Of a stretch of DNA of 58,657 bases, positions 1-8,347 are shown in pieces. Each line of letters opens with the position of its first letter. Position 1 is the first letter of the stretch. Source of the stretch: Bradyrhizobium glycinis (GTDB taxonomy: Bacteria > Pseudomonadota > Alphaproteobacteria > Rhizobiales > Xanthobacteraceae). The notes under the pieces were generated by a model that was given only the letters and a program-made list of their open reading frames with translations, made no database searches and was not told the origin of the DNA. Position numbers and translations under genes: made by a program. Location: contig NZ_JACCHQ010000038.1 of the NCBI RefSeq assembly GCF_016031655.1, forward strand, positions 1-58,657, given 5' to 3'.

Positions 1-2
1 CC

Positions 3-557
3 CAGGTCATCACCGAGCGGCACAACCTCGACCCCAGCTACAAGCCGATGATGGGCGCCGACGTCGCCTCGATCGGGGCGCGCGGCCGGCTTTACGGCAA
101 CCAGATCCGTCTCGAGGGCGGCGCGGACACCATGCCCGGCGCCAGGTTCTGGGCTCATCTCACCCGCCTCGGCGACGAGGGGTTGCCGCCGAGCGGGACG
201 GTCGGACCAGGCGGCATCGCCAACGGGCTCTATGGGATGAAGCTGAGTGCGCTCGACGGCGTCGACGCCGGACTGTCCGGCGTGATGCTGCTGATCGACG
301 GGCGCATCCTCGGCGGCGATGCGTTCTTCTACTATCTCGGCGCCTATTCCTCGGCGGACGGCCGCTGGAAGGGCGAGATGCTGAATCAGGAGCACACGCC
401 GGCAAAAGGCGAGAACCCCGTGTTCGGCGGCCTCGAGGTCGGCATCGGATTCTCCGGGACCTGCACGGAAGACAGCGGCGAGCTCGAAGGCATCGCGCTC
501 GCGGGCAAGCGAAGCCTGCGGCTTGCGGCCTCGCTCAAGCTGATGCGAAGGGCGTAG
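3..557 (+). CDS. GrlR-like protein, 5' end outside window
   Basis: The frame is open from the first bases of the window, so the start lies upstream; 184 residues are visible. The second half (from about residue 70) has the shape of the GrlR family (first described as negative regulators of type III secretion): an NGLYG start, then ILGGDAFFYYLGAY, then a lipocalin-like beta pattern. The first visible part reads like the end of another such module, so the whole protein probably carries two. No type III secretion gene is in the window, so a role in secretion control is not supported here. GrlR-like folds are common in Bradyrhizobium without T3SS linkage. The last 35 bases recur at 14584-14618. 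Confidence 0.6.
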   Translation, partial: QVITERHNLDPSYKPMMGADVASIGARGRLYGNQIRLEGGADTMPGARFWAHLTRLGDEGLPPSGTVGPGGIANGLYGMKLSALDGVDAGLSGVMLLIDGRILGGDAFFYYLGAYSSADGRWKGEMLNQEHTPAKGENPVFGGLEVGIGFSGTCTEDSGELEGIALAGKRSLRLAASLKLMRRA

Positions 558-701
558 GGCGCACACTCATTTGAACGGGTGTCCGCTTCGTGAGCTGAAG
601 CAGACCTCACGCCTCGTCCCAGCCAATGTCAGCAAGTGGACCCAAAGCGGGCATAGCTTAATGTGCTATGCTTGTCCTCTTATGGCTCAGGAGGTCGGGC
701 A

Positions 702-1679
702 ATGAGGCGGCGGGATGTGATCACACTGGCGATGGGCGCGATTTTGGCGGGACCGCCAATTGCACGAGCGCAGCAATCCTCTCGTAAGGTCTGGCGTTTG
801 GCATTCCTGAACACCGATTCCTGGGAAAGTGAAGTCCAGCGCGCCCTGTTCGAAGTTTTCAGGAACGAACTGCAGAAGCTCGGCTACATGGACGGCAAGA
901 ACCTTGTCATCGAGCGCAGAGCGGCAGAGGGCCATATCGAGCGCCTCGATCAGCTCGCGAACGAATTGATCGCCGAAAAGCCAGACGTAGTGGTCGCGGT
1001 TGCAACACCTGCAATAGTCGCCGCGCAACGAGCAACCGCAACCATTCCTATCGTGATGTGGGGAGCCGGGGATCCGGTTGCTTTGGGCCTTATCAATAGC
1101 TTGGCGCATCCCGGAGGAAACCTTACCGGTGTAACCACGATGTTCTCCGACACAACCGGCAAGTCGCTCGAACTTCTGCACAGTATCCTTCCCGCAGCAA
1201 CGCGAGTGGCCGTGCTGGGGTCGCCTATCCCCGCCCGCAAGCGACAGTTTGAGGAGACGGAGGCCGCTGCAAAGATATTGGGTCTGGTGACGATCCCAAT
1301 CTTTACTTCCTCGCGGGATGATCTCGGCCAAGCTTTCGAAAGAATGGTCCAGGAAAAGTGCGATGCACTTTTCGTACTTGCTGCTCCGATAGAGCCGGAG
1401 ATTGTTTTACTGGCTGCTCGTAGGAAGATTCCAGCGGTTTACCAAATCAGCGCCTTCGTGGATTTGGGTGGCCTCGCAAGCTACGGGGCAAGCCTCGCAG
1501 TGATGGGCAAGCAAACAGCACAATATACAGCCAAGATATTTCAAGGAGCCAAACCGGCAGAGCTTCCGGTCGAGCAACCTGTCGCCTTCGAGCTTGCCCT
1601 GAACCTCAAGACGGCTGCGGCGCTAGGATTGAGAATCCCGGCCGAGGTCATCGGCCGAGCCGACAAGGTGATTGAATGA
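702..1679 (+). CDS. ABC-type substrate-binding protein (COG2984 type)
   Basis: This is a 325-residue periplasmic binding protein of the ABC_sub_bind family (PF04392). The N-terminus MRRRDVITLAMGA followed by a hydrophobic stretch and AxA-like ARAQ looks like a (Tat-style) signal peptide. Motifs typical of the family are visible: LGYMDGKNLVIERR, the PDVVVAVATPA strand, and HPGGNLTGVT. The ATG at 702 is preferred over the upstream in-frame start at 663 because CAGGAGG sits about 8 bases before it and the signal peptide then starts properly. No permease or ATPase gene is adjacent, so it is an orphan binding protein. The ligand cannot be read from the sequence. Confidence 0.85.
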   Translation: MRRRDVITLAMGAILAGPPIARAQQSSRKVWRLAFLNTDSWESEVQRALFEVFRNELQKLGYMDGKNLVIERRAAEGHIERLDQLANELIAEKPDVVVAVATPAIVAAQRATATIPIVMWGAGDPVALGLINSLAHPGGNLTGVTTMFSDTTGKSLELLHSILPAATRVAVLGSPIPARKRQFEETEAAAKILGLVTIPIFTSSRDDLGQAFERMVQEKCDALFVLAAPIEPEIVLLAARRKIPAVYQISAFVDLGGLASYGASLAVMGKQTAQYTAKIFQGAKPAELPVEQPVAFELALNLKTAAALGLRIPAEVIGRADKVIE

Positions 1680-1820
1680 TGACTGCTCCTGGCCCTAAGC
1701 CGAAGCTCGCTTGAAGACGTGTCATGTAGGCTCTCAGAGGCAGACCCGGACGCCGATCCAGCTTGGCGTCTACCGCCGCTTGTGATCGTTTGCGGAAATC
1801 GCGCGGACCGCGTTTTTTTG

Positions 1821-2734
1821 TCAGTTCCGAGGTTCAACACACAAAGTTCGCGACACGCCCAGGGACTCGACAAGAAAGTCGATGAACAGGCGCGCTCGCA
1901 GGGGAAGTTGCCGTCCGAACGCGTGCAGGACATAGACCGGCGTGGTGAACATCGGTATCTCCGGCAACACGATATTTAACCGTCCGGCGGCAAGCTCGTC
2001 CTCGATTGCAATACGCATAAACTGAGTGATACCCACGCCTTTTACGACGGCCTCTATCAACGACTGTGCATCGTCGCTATCGAATGGGCCATTGGGGATG
2101 ACCCGGGTGCCGTCCGCAAAAGTGAATGCTTGCGGGCGGCCACCAAGCAGGTGGCGAAGGCAGGCATGCTGCTTGAGATCGTCGATCGACCGCGCAATTC
2201 CCCGGCGCTGAAGGTATTCTGGCGATGCGCCCAGAACGTACTGCAGGACGCCCAATGAGCGGCCGATCAGGTTCGTATCTTCCAATTCTCCAATTCTGAC
2301 AGCGAGGTCGAAACCCTCGCGAATGAGATCGACACGGCGGTCCGTGACACTGAGGTCAAGCTTGATGTCTGGATAGCGCTCTAGGAAGGAGCCCGCCCAT
2401 GCAGAGATCAACGGGCGTCCAAACGTACTCGGCACGGTGACGCGAAGCACGCCACGTACGTTGCCCGGAGCCTGAACGATGTCATCGGCTTCCTCGATAG
2501 CGCGCAGATGGGGCGCCACGTGCTCATAGTAAGCGGCGCCTTCGGAGGTTGGGCTGAGCGTCCGGGTCGAGCGCTGCAGAAGGCGGACACCGAGACGATG
2601 TTCGAGGCGCGCGACGCTTTTCGATACTGCCGACGGGCTGGCGCCGATTAGCCTCGCGGCGCCGGGAAAGAGCCCGTATCAACTGTCCGCACGAAGGCCA
2701 GCAGACCGGCCGTTCTTTCCAGAATCGTTGTCAT
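1821..2734 (-). pseudogene. LysR-family regulator broken by a frameshift
   Basis: The ATG at 2734 opens the usual LysR start (LLAFVRTVDTGSF) in one frame, which then hits a stop. The rest of the helix-turn-helix (ARLIGASPSAVSKSVARLE) and the entire effector domain continue in another frame. The switch lies near 2661-2670 and corresponds to one missing base. The 232 residues after it are intact and typical (RIGELED, EAVVKGVGITQFM). The gene is divergent from the hydrolase at 2892, the normal arrangement for a LysR regulator and its target. It is either a true pseudogene or a sequencing error; the unbroken effector domain suggests the lesion is recent or artefactual. Confidence 0.8.
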
Positions 2735-2740
2735 TCATGA

Positions 2741-2756
2741 CTTTCAATAACGAAAG
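2741..2756. promoter_or_regulatory. inverted repeat in the LysR/hydrolase intergenic region
   Basis: CTTTC-N6-GAAAG lies immediately upstream of the LysR start and between the two divergent genes. LysR proteins commonly bind dyads in such divergent regions, so this is a candidate autoregulatory site. The spacing is not the classic T-N11-A box, so support is weak. Confidence 0.3.
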
Positions 2757-2891
2757 AACCGAACGAAATACGGCTATTGGGCCATTTATGACCGAATAGG
2801 TTGAGCCTCGCAATGGGGACCCGGGAGCCGCGGTTGAGGCTTCCAACATGCCCGCCAACGCTCAACCTCCAGCAAGAAAAGGGAATGCAGT

Positions 2892-3593
2892 ATGTCTGCG
2901 CGAACCAAACCAACGATCGTTTTCTGCCATGGTATCTGGGCCGATGGCTCGTGTTTCAGCAAAGTCATCCCGACATTGCAGGCCGAAGGGTACGAGGTCA
3001 TGGCCGTTCAATATGGCTTAGACTCCTACGAAGAGGACCTGGCGACGGTTAAGCGCACGCTCAATCGTGTCGGCAGCCCGGTCCTCCTCGTCGGTCATTC
3101 CTATGGAGGCGCCATAATCACGGGTGCGGGGACGGATGAGCGCGTGGTTGGCCTCGTCTACATTGCAGCGGTCGCCCCGGATGCCGGTGAGACCGTACAA
3201 GACCAGCTCGACAAGTATCCGTCGGATATTTTTTCTCGCGTCGAGGTCGCAGACGGGCGTGCCTGGATGCTTCCGAGCGGCACCGAATTCTTCGCAGGAG
3301 ACCTCTCCAAAGAAGACCAGAAGCTGGTGTGGGCCACCCACTATGCGCCCGTCTACAACCTGTTCCAGCAACAGAAGCTTAGCGCCGACAAGGTCGCATG
3401 GAGGTCGAAGCCGAGCTGGTACATTCTGGCGACGCAAGATCACACAGTGCATCCGGACCTGCAACGCTGGGTCTCGAAGCGCATGGGAGCGACCGTCACC
3501 GAGGTGGCGAGCAGCCACGTGCCGATGCTCTCCCAGCCTGATGTCGTCATCGACGTGATTCGCAAGGCCGCTGCCGCGGTTCAAAAAAGCTGA
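2892..3593 (+). CDS. alpha/beta hydrolase (pyrethroid-hydrolase/EstC-like)
   Basis: A 233-residue single-domain hydrolase without a signal peptide. Visible signatures are the oxyanion strand FCHGIWADGSCF near residue 12, the nucleophile elbow GHSYGG near residue 69, and a late Asp (LATQDHTVHP) and His (SSHVPM) completing the triad. It resembles small cytoplasmic esterases often controlled by a divergent LysR gene, as here. The natural ester is unknown. A hairpin terminator follows it. Confidence 0.85.
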   Translation: MSARTKPTIVFCHGIWADGSCFSKVIPTLQAEGYEVMAVQYGLDSYEEDLATVKRTLNRVGSPVLLVGHSYGGAIITGAGTDERVVGLVYIAAVAPDAGETVQDQLDKYPSDIFSRVEVADGRAWMLPSGTEFFAGDLSKEDQKLVWATHYAPVYNLFQQQKLSADKVAWRSKPSWYILATQDHTVHPDLQRWVSKRMGATVTEVASSHVPMLSQPDVVIDVIRKAAAAVQKS

Positions 3594-3624
3594 TCGCAAT
3601 AAGCACACGTTGCCGGACACGCAG

Positions 3625-3653
3625 GAGAGGCCGTTCGCAAGGCGGCCTCTCTT
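3625..3653 (+). terminator. hairpin after the alpha/beta hydrolase
   Basis: GAGAGGCCG and CGGCCTCTC pair perfectly over 9 bp around a 9-base loop and are followed by TT. It lies 31 bases after the hydrolase stop. The T-run is short, so it may be a weak intrinsic terminator. Confidence 0.55.
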
Positions 3654-3751
3654 CATAGGCTGGTATGAATGACCGCTTTTGGCCCATCAGCGAAGTCGCG
3701 GCTCGCTCAGGATGAGGCTAATCAGCGTCGGTGCCTTTGAAACTGCAGCCG

Positions 3752-3824
3752 CGCACTCCGTCCTCATCCGGAGGAGCCGCCTCAAGCGGGCGTCTCGAAG
3801 GATGGCCGCAGCGAAAAGCTCTCA
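3752..3824. repeat. dispersed intergenic repeat, copy 1
   Basis: About 70 bases nearly match 15769-15841. The shared core runs from ACTCCGTCCTCAT through GCGGGCGTCTCGAAGGATGG to GAAAAGCT. Each copy lies at the 3' end of a minus-strand gene. This one overlaps the stop codon of the phosphoesterase (3822-3824). Such elements are scattered through Bradyrhizobium genomes; no coding function is apparent. Confidence 0.75.
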
Positions 3825-4571
3825 AATGCCAGCCCTCCGTTGGACCCAACCAGTTGCAATCGCGTCCGCCCAAGTGCGCATTCCTTTGCTGAGGGCAAGT
3901 TCAGCCATTGGCGCGTTATCGTAAGGCACGTACCGGATCGTCGAGAGCCACCCTTTTTTGGAGCGCTCCAAAATTGCGTAGCAAGCGTGCGGCGTGCCGA
4001 CTTCAATCACGTAAGGAACGGGCGTTCTCCCGTCGTAACCCGGCAATCCAACGCTGCCGGGGTTCACGACAAGTCGTCCATCTCTCAAACGAATAACTCG
4101 GGGAATGTGAGTGTGTCCGCACAGGATGACCTCGGCGTCGATCCCGTCGGCTTCCGACTCGATGGCCTCGATTGGATTGGGGCGCACATCACCGTCGCTA
4201 CTTATGTAGTCCAACCAAAAGGCAGCATCGTTTCTTGGCGACGCATGGCATAAGAACACATGGTCTCTGTACATCAACGTCGGTGGCATGCTCGCCAACC
4301 AATCGAAATGGCGACGTTCAAGCCGTCGAAAATCGCTGCGAGCCGATGTGCCAGCGTGCCAGAGTTCGACGAGGATTCGATCCTGATCGCCCCGCACTGA
4401 CGGAAAGCCTCGCTCAATCAGGAGGTCTGCAGTTCCGGCCGCCTCCAACGGGCCGCTGACGTGATCACCGAGATTGACGACCTCGGAGATGCCGAACGCG
4501 GCAATATCGGCAAGTACGGCCTCGAGCGCTGAACGATTCCCGTGCACATCGGCGATTGCAGCAAATTTCAT
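3822..4571 (-). CDS. YfcE/MJ0936-type metallophosphoesterase
   Basis: A 249-residue calcineurin-like phosphoesterase. Metal-binding motifs appear in order: IADVHGN at residues 7-13, GDHVSGP near 36, a SVRGDQD region near 59, CHASP near 110, GHTH near 153 and NPGSVG near 170. These define the YfcE/DUF4072 type of cytoplasmic phosphodiesterase; the substrate is unknown. It follows the small membrane protein gene by 114 bases on the same strand, so it may be read with the TRAP-amidase operon or have its own promoter. Its stop codon lies inside a dispersed repeat. Confidence 0.85.
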   Translation of the reverse strand: MKFAAIADVHGNRSALEAVLADIAAFGISEVVNLGDHVSGPLEAAGTADLLIERGFPSVRGDQDRILVELWHAGTSARSDFRRLERRHFDWLASMPPTLMYRDHVFLCHASPRNDAAFWLDYISSDGDVRPNPIEAIESEADGIDAEVILCGHTHIPRVIRLRDGRLVVNPGSVGLPGYDGRTPVPYVIEVGTPHACYAILERSKKGWLSTIRYVPYDNAPMAELALSKGMRTWADAIATGWVQRRAGI

Positions 4572-4685
4572 TTGACCCTCCCATTCGAGATGGCCGACCG
4601 AACGCCGTTGGGGTGACCGTTGAAGGCCTTGTAGCAGGAGGTGAGCAACTTGGCATCGTAGCAGCCAGAGTCCGCATCCTGGCGG

Positions 4686-4856
4686 TCAGCGAGGCGCGCC
4701 GTTCGTCCGCAGGGATCGCACGAAATCGATCACTGCCAGTATCATCACGCAGACAACGATGATGATGAGCGGGATGGCCTTGATCCAGGCCAACAGGATT
4801 CCGAGAAAGGTCATCACAAGCGCGAGGCCGATGAGACCGGTGATCAGATTGGTCAT
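4686..4856 (-). CDS. small membrane protein (56 aa) coupled to the amidase
   Basis: A short gene starting at the ATG that overlaps the amidase stop codon as ATGA. The protein begins MTNLITGLIGLALVMTFLGI and has two hydrophobic stretches (about residues 4-22 and 28-46) that would form a membrane hairpin, ending in a basic tail. The stop-start overlap implies translational coupling with the amidase. Similar tiny membrane proteins occur behind TRAP/amidase genes in related bacteria (recollection, not searched). Function unknown. Confidence 0.65.
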   Translation of the reverse strand: MTNLITGLIGLALVMTFLGILLAWIKAIPLIIIVVCVMILAVIDFVRSLRTNGAPR

Positions 4857-6253
4857 CGCACTTTCCTTTTCTCCGCGCCGGGAGCCGATTTCGAACCGGC
4901 GTTCGGGACGTTGCGCCGGCCGCTCCCACGCGTGCGCCCGATCGTCTTGATCAGCCAGTGGGCCGTGCGCAAGAGGCGGGCGTCGTTGCCGCGGCGGCCG
5001 ACGAGCTGGACGCCCAGCGGAAGGCCCGATTCGGAACGCATCAATGGCAGGCTGATGGCGGGCACGCCGAGATAAGTCCAGAGCGTGCAGAAAACCGGGT
5101 TGCCGGTCGTTTCAATGCCGGGCGCCGCGCCCGGGGCCGCGGGCGTCAGGATGGCGTCGTATTCGTCGAAGATAGGGTCCAGCGCCTGGTTGAGCGGCGC
5201 AATCCCGGCCAGAGCGTTGCAATAATCCATCGCAAGATGCGAGCGGCCGCGCTCGATCGCCTGGCGTAGACGCGTGCTCAGTTTGTCGCCGCCTCGCTGG
5301 AGATCGCGCCGCAGATTGTGCGCCATATCAACTTCCATGATGATGCGATGCATATCGACGGCCCCGGCGAAGCTCGGCCCAAGCTCGACTTCGCTGCACG
5401 CTTCGCCCAAGGCGTCAACGAGCTCGGCAAAGGCTTCACGCGTCTCCGGCTCGGCCTGATCCCAGACCGGAGAGTGCACGAAGGCAAATCGCGGCGGCAA
5501 CGGCGGCTCGCTCGCCGCGACCGCAGAGAATGGCGGGCGCGCAACAGGCCGCGTGTCCAAATCCTCCGGGTCGAAGTCGACCATGACCTCGGCCAGCAGA
5601 GCCACATCCTCCACGCTGCGCCCGAACACGCCGACATGATCGAGCGTGCGCGACAATTCGAGCGCGCCGCTGCGTGGAATGAGGCCATGCGTGGGCTTGA
5701 AGCCGACCACGCCGCAGAAGGCGGCAGGGCGGATCACCGAGCCGTTGGTCTGCGAGCCGATGGCACCCGGCACCATCAGCGCCGCGACGGCCGCGGCGGA
5801 GCCCGAGGACGATCCGCCGGGGGTGTGATTTGGATTGTGCGGATTTCGGGTCTTGCCCGGATTGTAGTACGCGTACTCGGTCGTCACCGTTTTGCCGAGG
5901 ATCACAGCGCCTGCCATCCGCAGACGCGCCACAGCCGCCGCGTCGCGGCGCGGCGTGCGTCCGGCCCACAGCTCCGATCCGAATTCCGTCGGCATGTCGC
6001 CGGTGTCAAAGATATCCTTGATGCCTAGGGGGACGCCATGCAGTGGGCCTGTGGCCTTGCCCTGTTTGCGACGGTCGTCGGCAGCCTCGGCCTGCCGCAT
6101 CGCGTGGTCGCGATCGAGGAACGCCCACGCATGGATGTCGCCATCGACCTCATCGATGCGCTTGAGGCAGTCGCCGACGAGCTCCAGCGAGCTGAGCCGG
6201 CCGTCGCGGATGCCGGCCGCCGCGTCCGCGAGGCCGAGCGCGTTGAGACTCAT
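4853..6253 (-). CDS. amidase-signature-family amidase
   Basis: A 466-residue cytoplasmic hydrolase of the amidase signature family. The Ser-cisSer-Lys triad is visible: Lys79 in GVPLGIKDIF, Ser148 in the GGSSSGS loop, and the nucleophile Ser172 in GSQTNGSVIRPAAF. Length and the C-terminal SLPLMRSESGLPLGVQLVG are typical. It starts 31 bases after dctM and overlaps the next gene by four bases, so it belongs to the TRAP operon. The likely picture is uptake of an organic acid or amide by the TRAP system followed by amide hydrolysis; the actual substrate cannot be read from the sequence. Confidence 0.9.
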   Translation of the reverse strand: MSLNALGLADAAAGIRDGRLSSLELVGDCLKRIDEVDGDIHAWAFLDRDHAMRQAEAADDRRKQGKATGPLHGVPLGIKDIFDTGDMPTEFGSELWAGRTPRRDAAAVARLRMAGAVILGKTVTTEYAYYNPGKTRNPHNPNHTPGGSSSGSAAAVAALMVPGAIGSQTNGSVIRPAAFCGVVGFKPTHGLIPRSGALELSRTLDHVGVFGRSVEDVALLAEVMVDFDPEDLDTRPVARPPFSAVAASEPPLPPRFAFVHSPVWDQAEPETREAFAELVDALGEACSEVELGPSFAGAVDMHRIIMEVDMAHNLRRDLQRGGDKLSTRLRQAIERGRSHLAMDYCNALAGIAPLNQALDPIFDEYDAILTPAAPGAAPGIETTGNPVFCTLWTYLGVPAISLPLMRSESGLPLGVQLVGRRGNDARLLRTAHWLIKTIGRTRGSGRRNVPNAGSKSAPGAEKRKVR

Positions 6254-6284
6254 GTGCAGCCTTTCGGCGGTTTACAGGGCGCCC

Positions 6285-7634
6285 TCATCGCGATCCATAG
6301 AGATAGTCGGGCAACCACAATGCGATCCCCGGGAAGATGTAGACCATCGCCATGGTGAGGAAGACCAGGCCGACAAAGGGAAGCGCGCCGGAGAAGATGT
6401 CGGTCAGCTTCACCTGCGGCGGCGCCACGCCCTTCAGATAGAAGGCGGCCATCGCGACCGGCGGTGTATTGAAGGCGGTCTGCGTGTTCAGCGCGACCAG
6501 AATGCCGAAGAAGATCGGATCGATGCCGTACTGCGGAAGCAGCGGCAGGAAGATCGGCACGAAGATGATGATGATCTCGGTCCATTCCAGCGGCCAGCCG
6601 AGCAGAAAGATGATCAGCTGGGTCAGCAGCAGGAACTGGACCGGCGAAAGGTTCATCGAGGTGAAGAACTGCTCCACCACCGACTGTCCGCCGAGGACGG
6701 CAAATACCGCCGAAAACGTCCAGGATCCGATGAACAGGTAGCAGACCATCGCTGTGGCCCGCACGGTCAGATACACGGATTCGCGTATCATCTCGTAGTT
6801 GAGCGAACGATAGGCAGCCGCCAGCACGATGCTCATGAGGGCTCCCACCGCGGCCGCTTCCGAAGGCGTCGCGAGTCCAAACAGTATCGCGCCGAGCACC
6901 GAAACGATCAGCAACGCAAGCGGCAGGAACGACGTGGCGAGCGCCCAGATGACCTTCGAGATCGGCACGTCGGTCTGCTCGCGCGGCAGCTTCGGCGCGA
7001 GCGCGGGATTGATAACTGCCCGTGTCATCGCATAGAGGACGTAGAAGCCGGCCAGCAAGAACCCCGGGAAGAACGCCGCCGCATAAAGCTTGACTGCCGA
7101 GACGCCGGCGGTCGCCGCGTAGACGATCAGGAGAATGCTCGGCGGAATCAGGATGCCGAGGCAACCACCGGCGCAGACGACGCCCGCCGACAGCTTGGCA
7201 TCATAGCCGGCCCGCAGCATCGCCGGCAATGCCAGCAGTCCCATCAGCGTGACGACGGCGCCGACGATGCCGGTGGCGGTCGCGAACATCGCGCAAGTGA
7301 TCAGCGTGGCCACCGCAAGCGCGCCCGGCACGTTCTTCATCGACAGCTGCAGCGAGTAGAACAGGCGGTCGAGGATGTTGGCGCGCTCGATCAAATAGCC
7401 CATGAACAGGAATAGCGGAATCGCCACCAGCACGTCGCTGGATGTGACCTCGAACGTCTTCTGCACCAGAAGAGTGAAGATGCGGTTCTGGAAGAAGTCC
7501 TGACCGGGGGTGTAGTAGGCATAGTAGCCGAACGAGACGCCCATCGCCATCAGCGTGAAGGCGATCGGGAAGCCGAGCATGATGATGAAGATGAAGAGGC
7601 CCAGCATCAGCATGCCGAGTTGAGGATCGGTCAT
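6285..7634 (-). CDS. TRAP transporter large permease (DctM type)
   Basis: A 449-residue membrane protein with about twelve hydrophobic segments, typical of DctM, the sodium-coupled transporting subunit of TRAP systems. Visible family features are the MLGFPIAFTLMAMGV start, GGCLGILIPPSI near residue 165, and LNTQTAFNTPPVAMAAFYL near residue 385. The ATG at 7634 is chosen because it overlaps the dctQ stop codon (ATGA), the usual coupling; a longer upstream open frame would overlap dctQ completely. It works with DctQ in the inner membrane and DctP in the periplasm. Confidence 0.93.
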   Translation of the reverse strand: MTDPQLGMLMLGLFIFIIMLGFPIAFTLMAMGVSFGYYAYYTPGQDFFQNRIFTLLVQKTFEVTSSDVLVAIPLFLFMGYLIERANILDRLFYSLQLSMKNVPGALAVATLITCAMFATATGIVGAVVTLMGLLALPAMLRAGYDAKLSAGVVCAGGCLGILIPPSILLIVYAATAGVSAVKLYAAAFFPGFLLAGFYVLYAMTRAVINPALAPKLPREQTDVPISKVIWALATSFLPLALLIVSVLGAILFGLATPSEAAAVGALMSIVLAAAYRSLNYEMIRESVYLTVRATAMVCYLFIGSWTFSAVFAVLGGQSVVEQFFTSMNLSPVQFLLLTQLIIFLLGWPLEWTEIIIIFVPIFLPLLPQYGIDPIFFGILVALNTQTAFNTPPVAMAAFYLKGVAPPQVKLTDIFSGALPFVGLVFLTMAMVYIFPGIALWLPDYLYGSR

Positions 7635-8233
7635 GCGCCTGGTCCCTTCTCGCTCTGCGGCTCGGCCGCGCGCTGCTGATGATCGCGGATGACGAGGCTC
7701 TCGGTCTCCTCCACGTCGTGCAGGCGTTGCGGCCATCGGCCGGTGCGGATGCACAGCACACAGCGGATGATTTCGGCGAACCCTTGCAGGAACAGAAGGA
7801 AACCGGTGAGCGGGATCAGCGCCTTCAGCGGAAACACCGGCACGCCGGCCGGACTGAAGATGCTGACTTCGCGGAAGCGCACCGACATCTGGGCGTAGTT
7901 CCAGCCCGAATACATCAGCGCCGCGATGGCCGGCAGGAAGAACAGGATATACAGGACGAGGTCCATCGCCGCCTGGGTGCGCGGCGACCAGAGGCGGTAG
8001 ACCACGTCGGCGCGTACATGGCCGTTTCGCGAGAGCGTGTACGCTCCGGCCATCAGGAACATCGCGCCATAGGTGATGTAGCTGATGTCGAAAGCCCAGG
8101 TAGTCGGCGCACGCAGCACGTAGCGCACGAACACCTCGTAGCTGACACCCAGGGTGAGGACGAGGACCAGCCAGGCGAACGCCTTGCCGACCCACGTGCT
8201 GAGTTCATCGATGAAGAACAGGAATTTCGTCAT
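7631..8233 (-). CDS. TRAP transporter small permease (DctQ type)
   Basis: A 200-residue protein with four hydrophobic segments in its first 160 residues and a charged cytoplasmic tail, as in DctQ subunits. FVRYVLRAPTTWAFDISYI is the recognisable DctQ core (family pattern R-Y-x-x-x-x-P-x-x-W). The ATG at 8233 is chosen over upstream in-frame codons because MTKFLFFIDELSTW is a typical start. It is the middle gene of dctP-dctQ-dctM and overlaps dctM by four bases. Confidence 0.9.
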   Translation of the reverse strand: MTKFLFFIDELSTWVGKAFAWLVLVLTLGVSYEVFVRYVLRAPTTWAFDISYITYGAMFLMAGAYTLSRNGHVRADVVYRLWSPRTQAAMDLVLYILFFLPAIAALMYSGWNYAQMSVRFREVSIFSPAGVPVFPLKALIPLTGFLLFLQGFAEIIRCVLCIRTGRWPQRLHDVEETESLVIRDHQQRAAEPQSEKGPGA

Positions 8234-8284
8234 GCGAGCCGAGCTCGCTGCGAACAGTACATCCGGATGTCCCCTCCCAACCGT

Positions 8285-8309
8285 GGGCGGCGCTTCAATT
8301 GCGCCGCCC
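8285..8309 (-). promoter_or_regulatory. stem-loop between dctP and dctQ
   Basis: GGGCGGCGC and GCGCCGCCC pair perfectly over 9 bp around a 7-base loop inside the 114-base gap between the binding-protein gene and the permeases. No U-run follows on the minus strand. Such intercistronic hairpins usually stabilise the upstream message, giving more binding protein than permease. Confidence 0.5.
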
Positions 8310-8347
8310 CTCACGATACGGCCTCACGCGATGCGCCGCGACAGCCG

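Noticed and set aside
5892..7415. Long plus-strand open frame (507 codons) across the amidase and dctM genes
   Set aside because: Arg/Gln/His-rich product without any motif, antisense to two well-supported genes; a product of high GC third positions.
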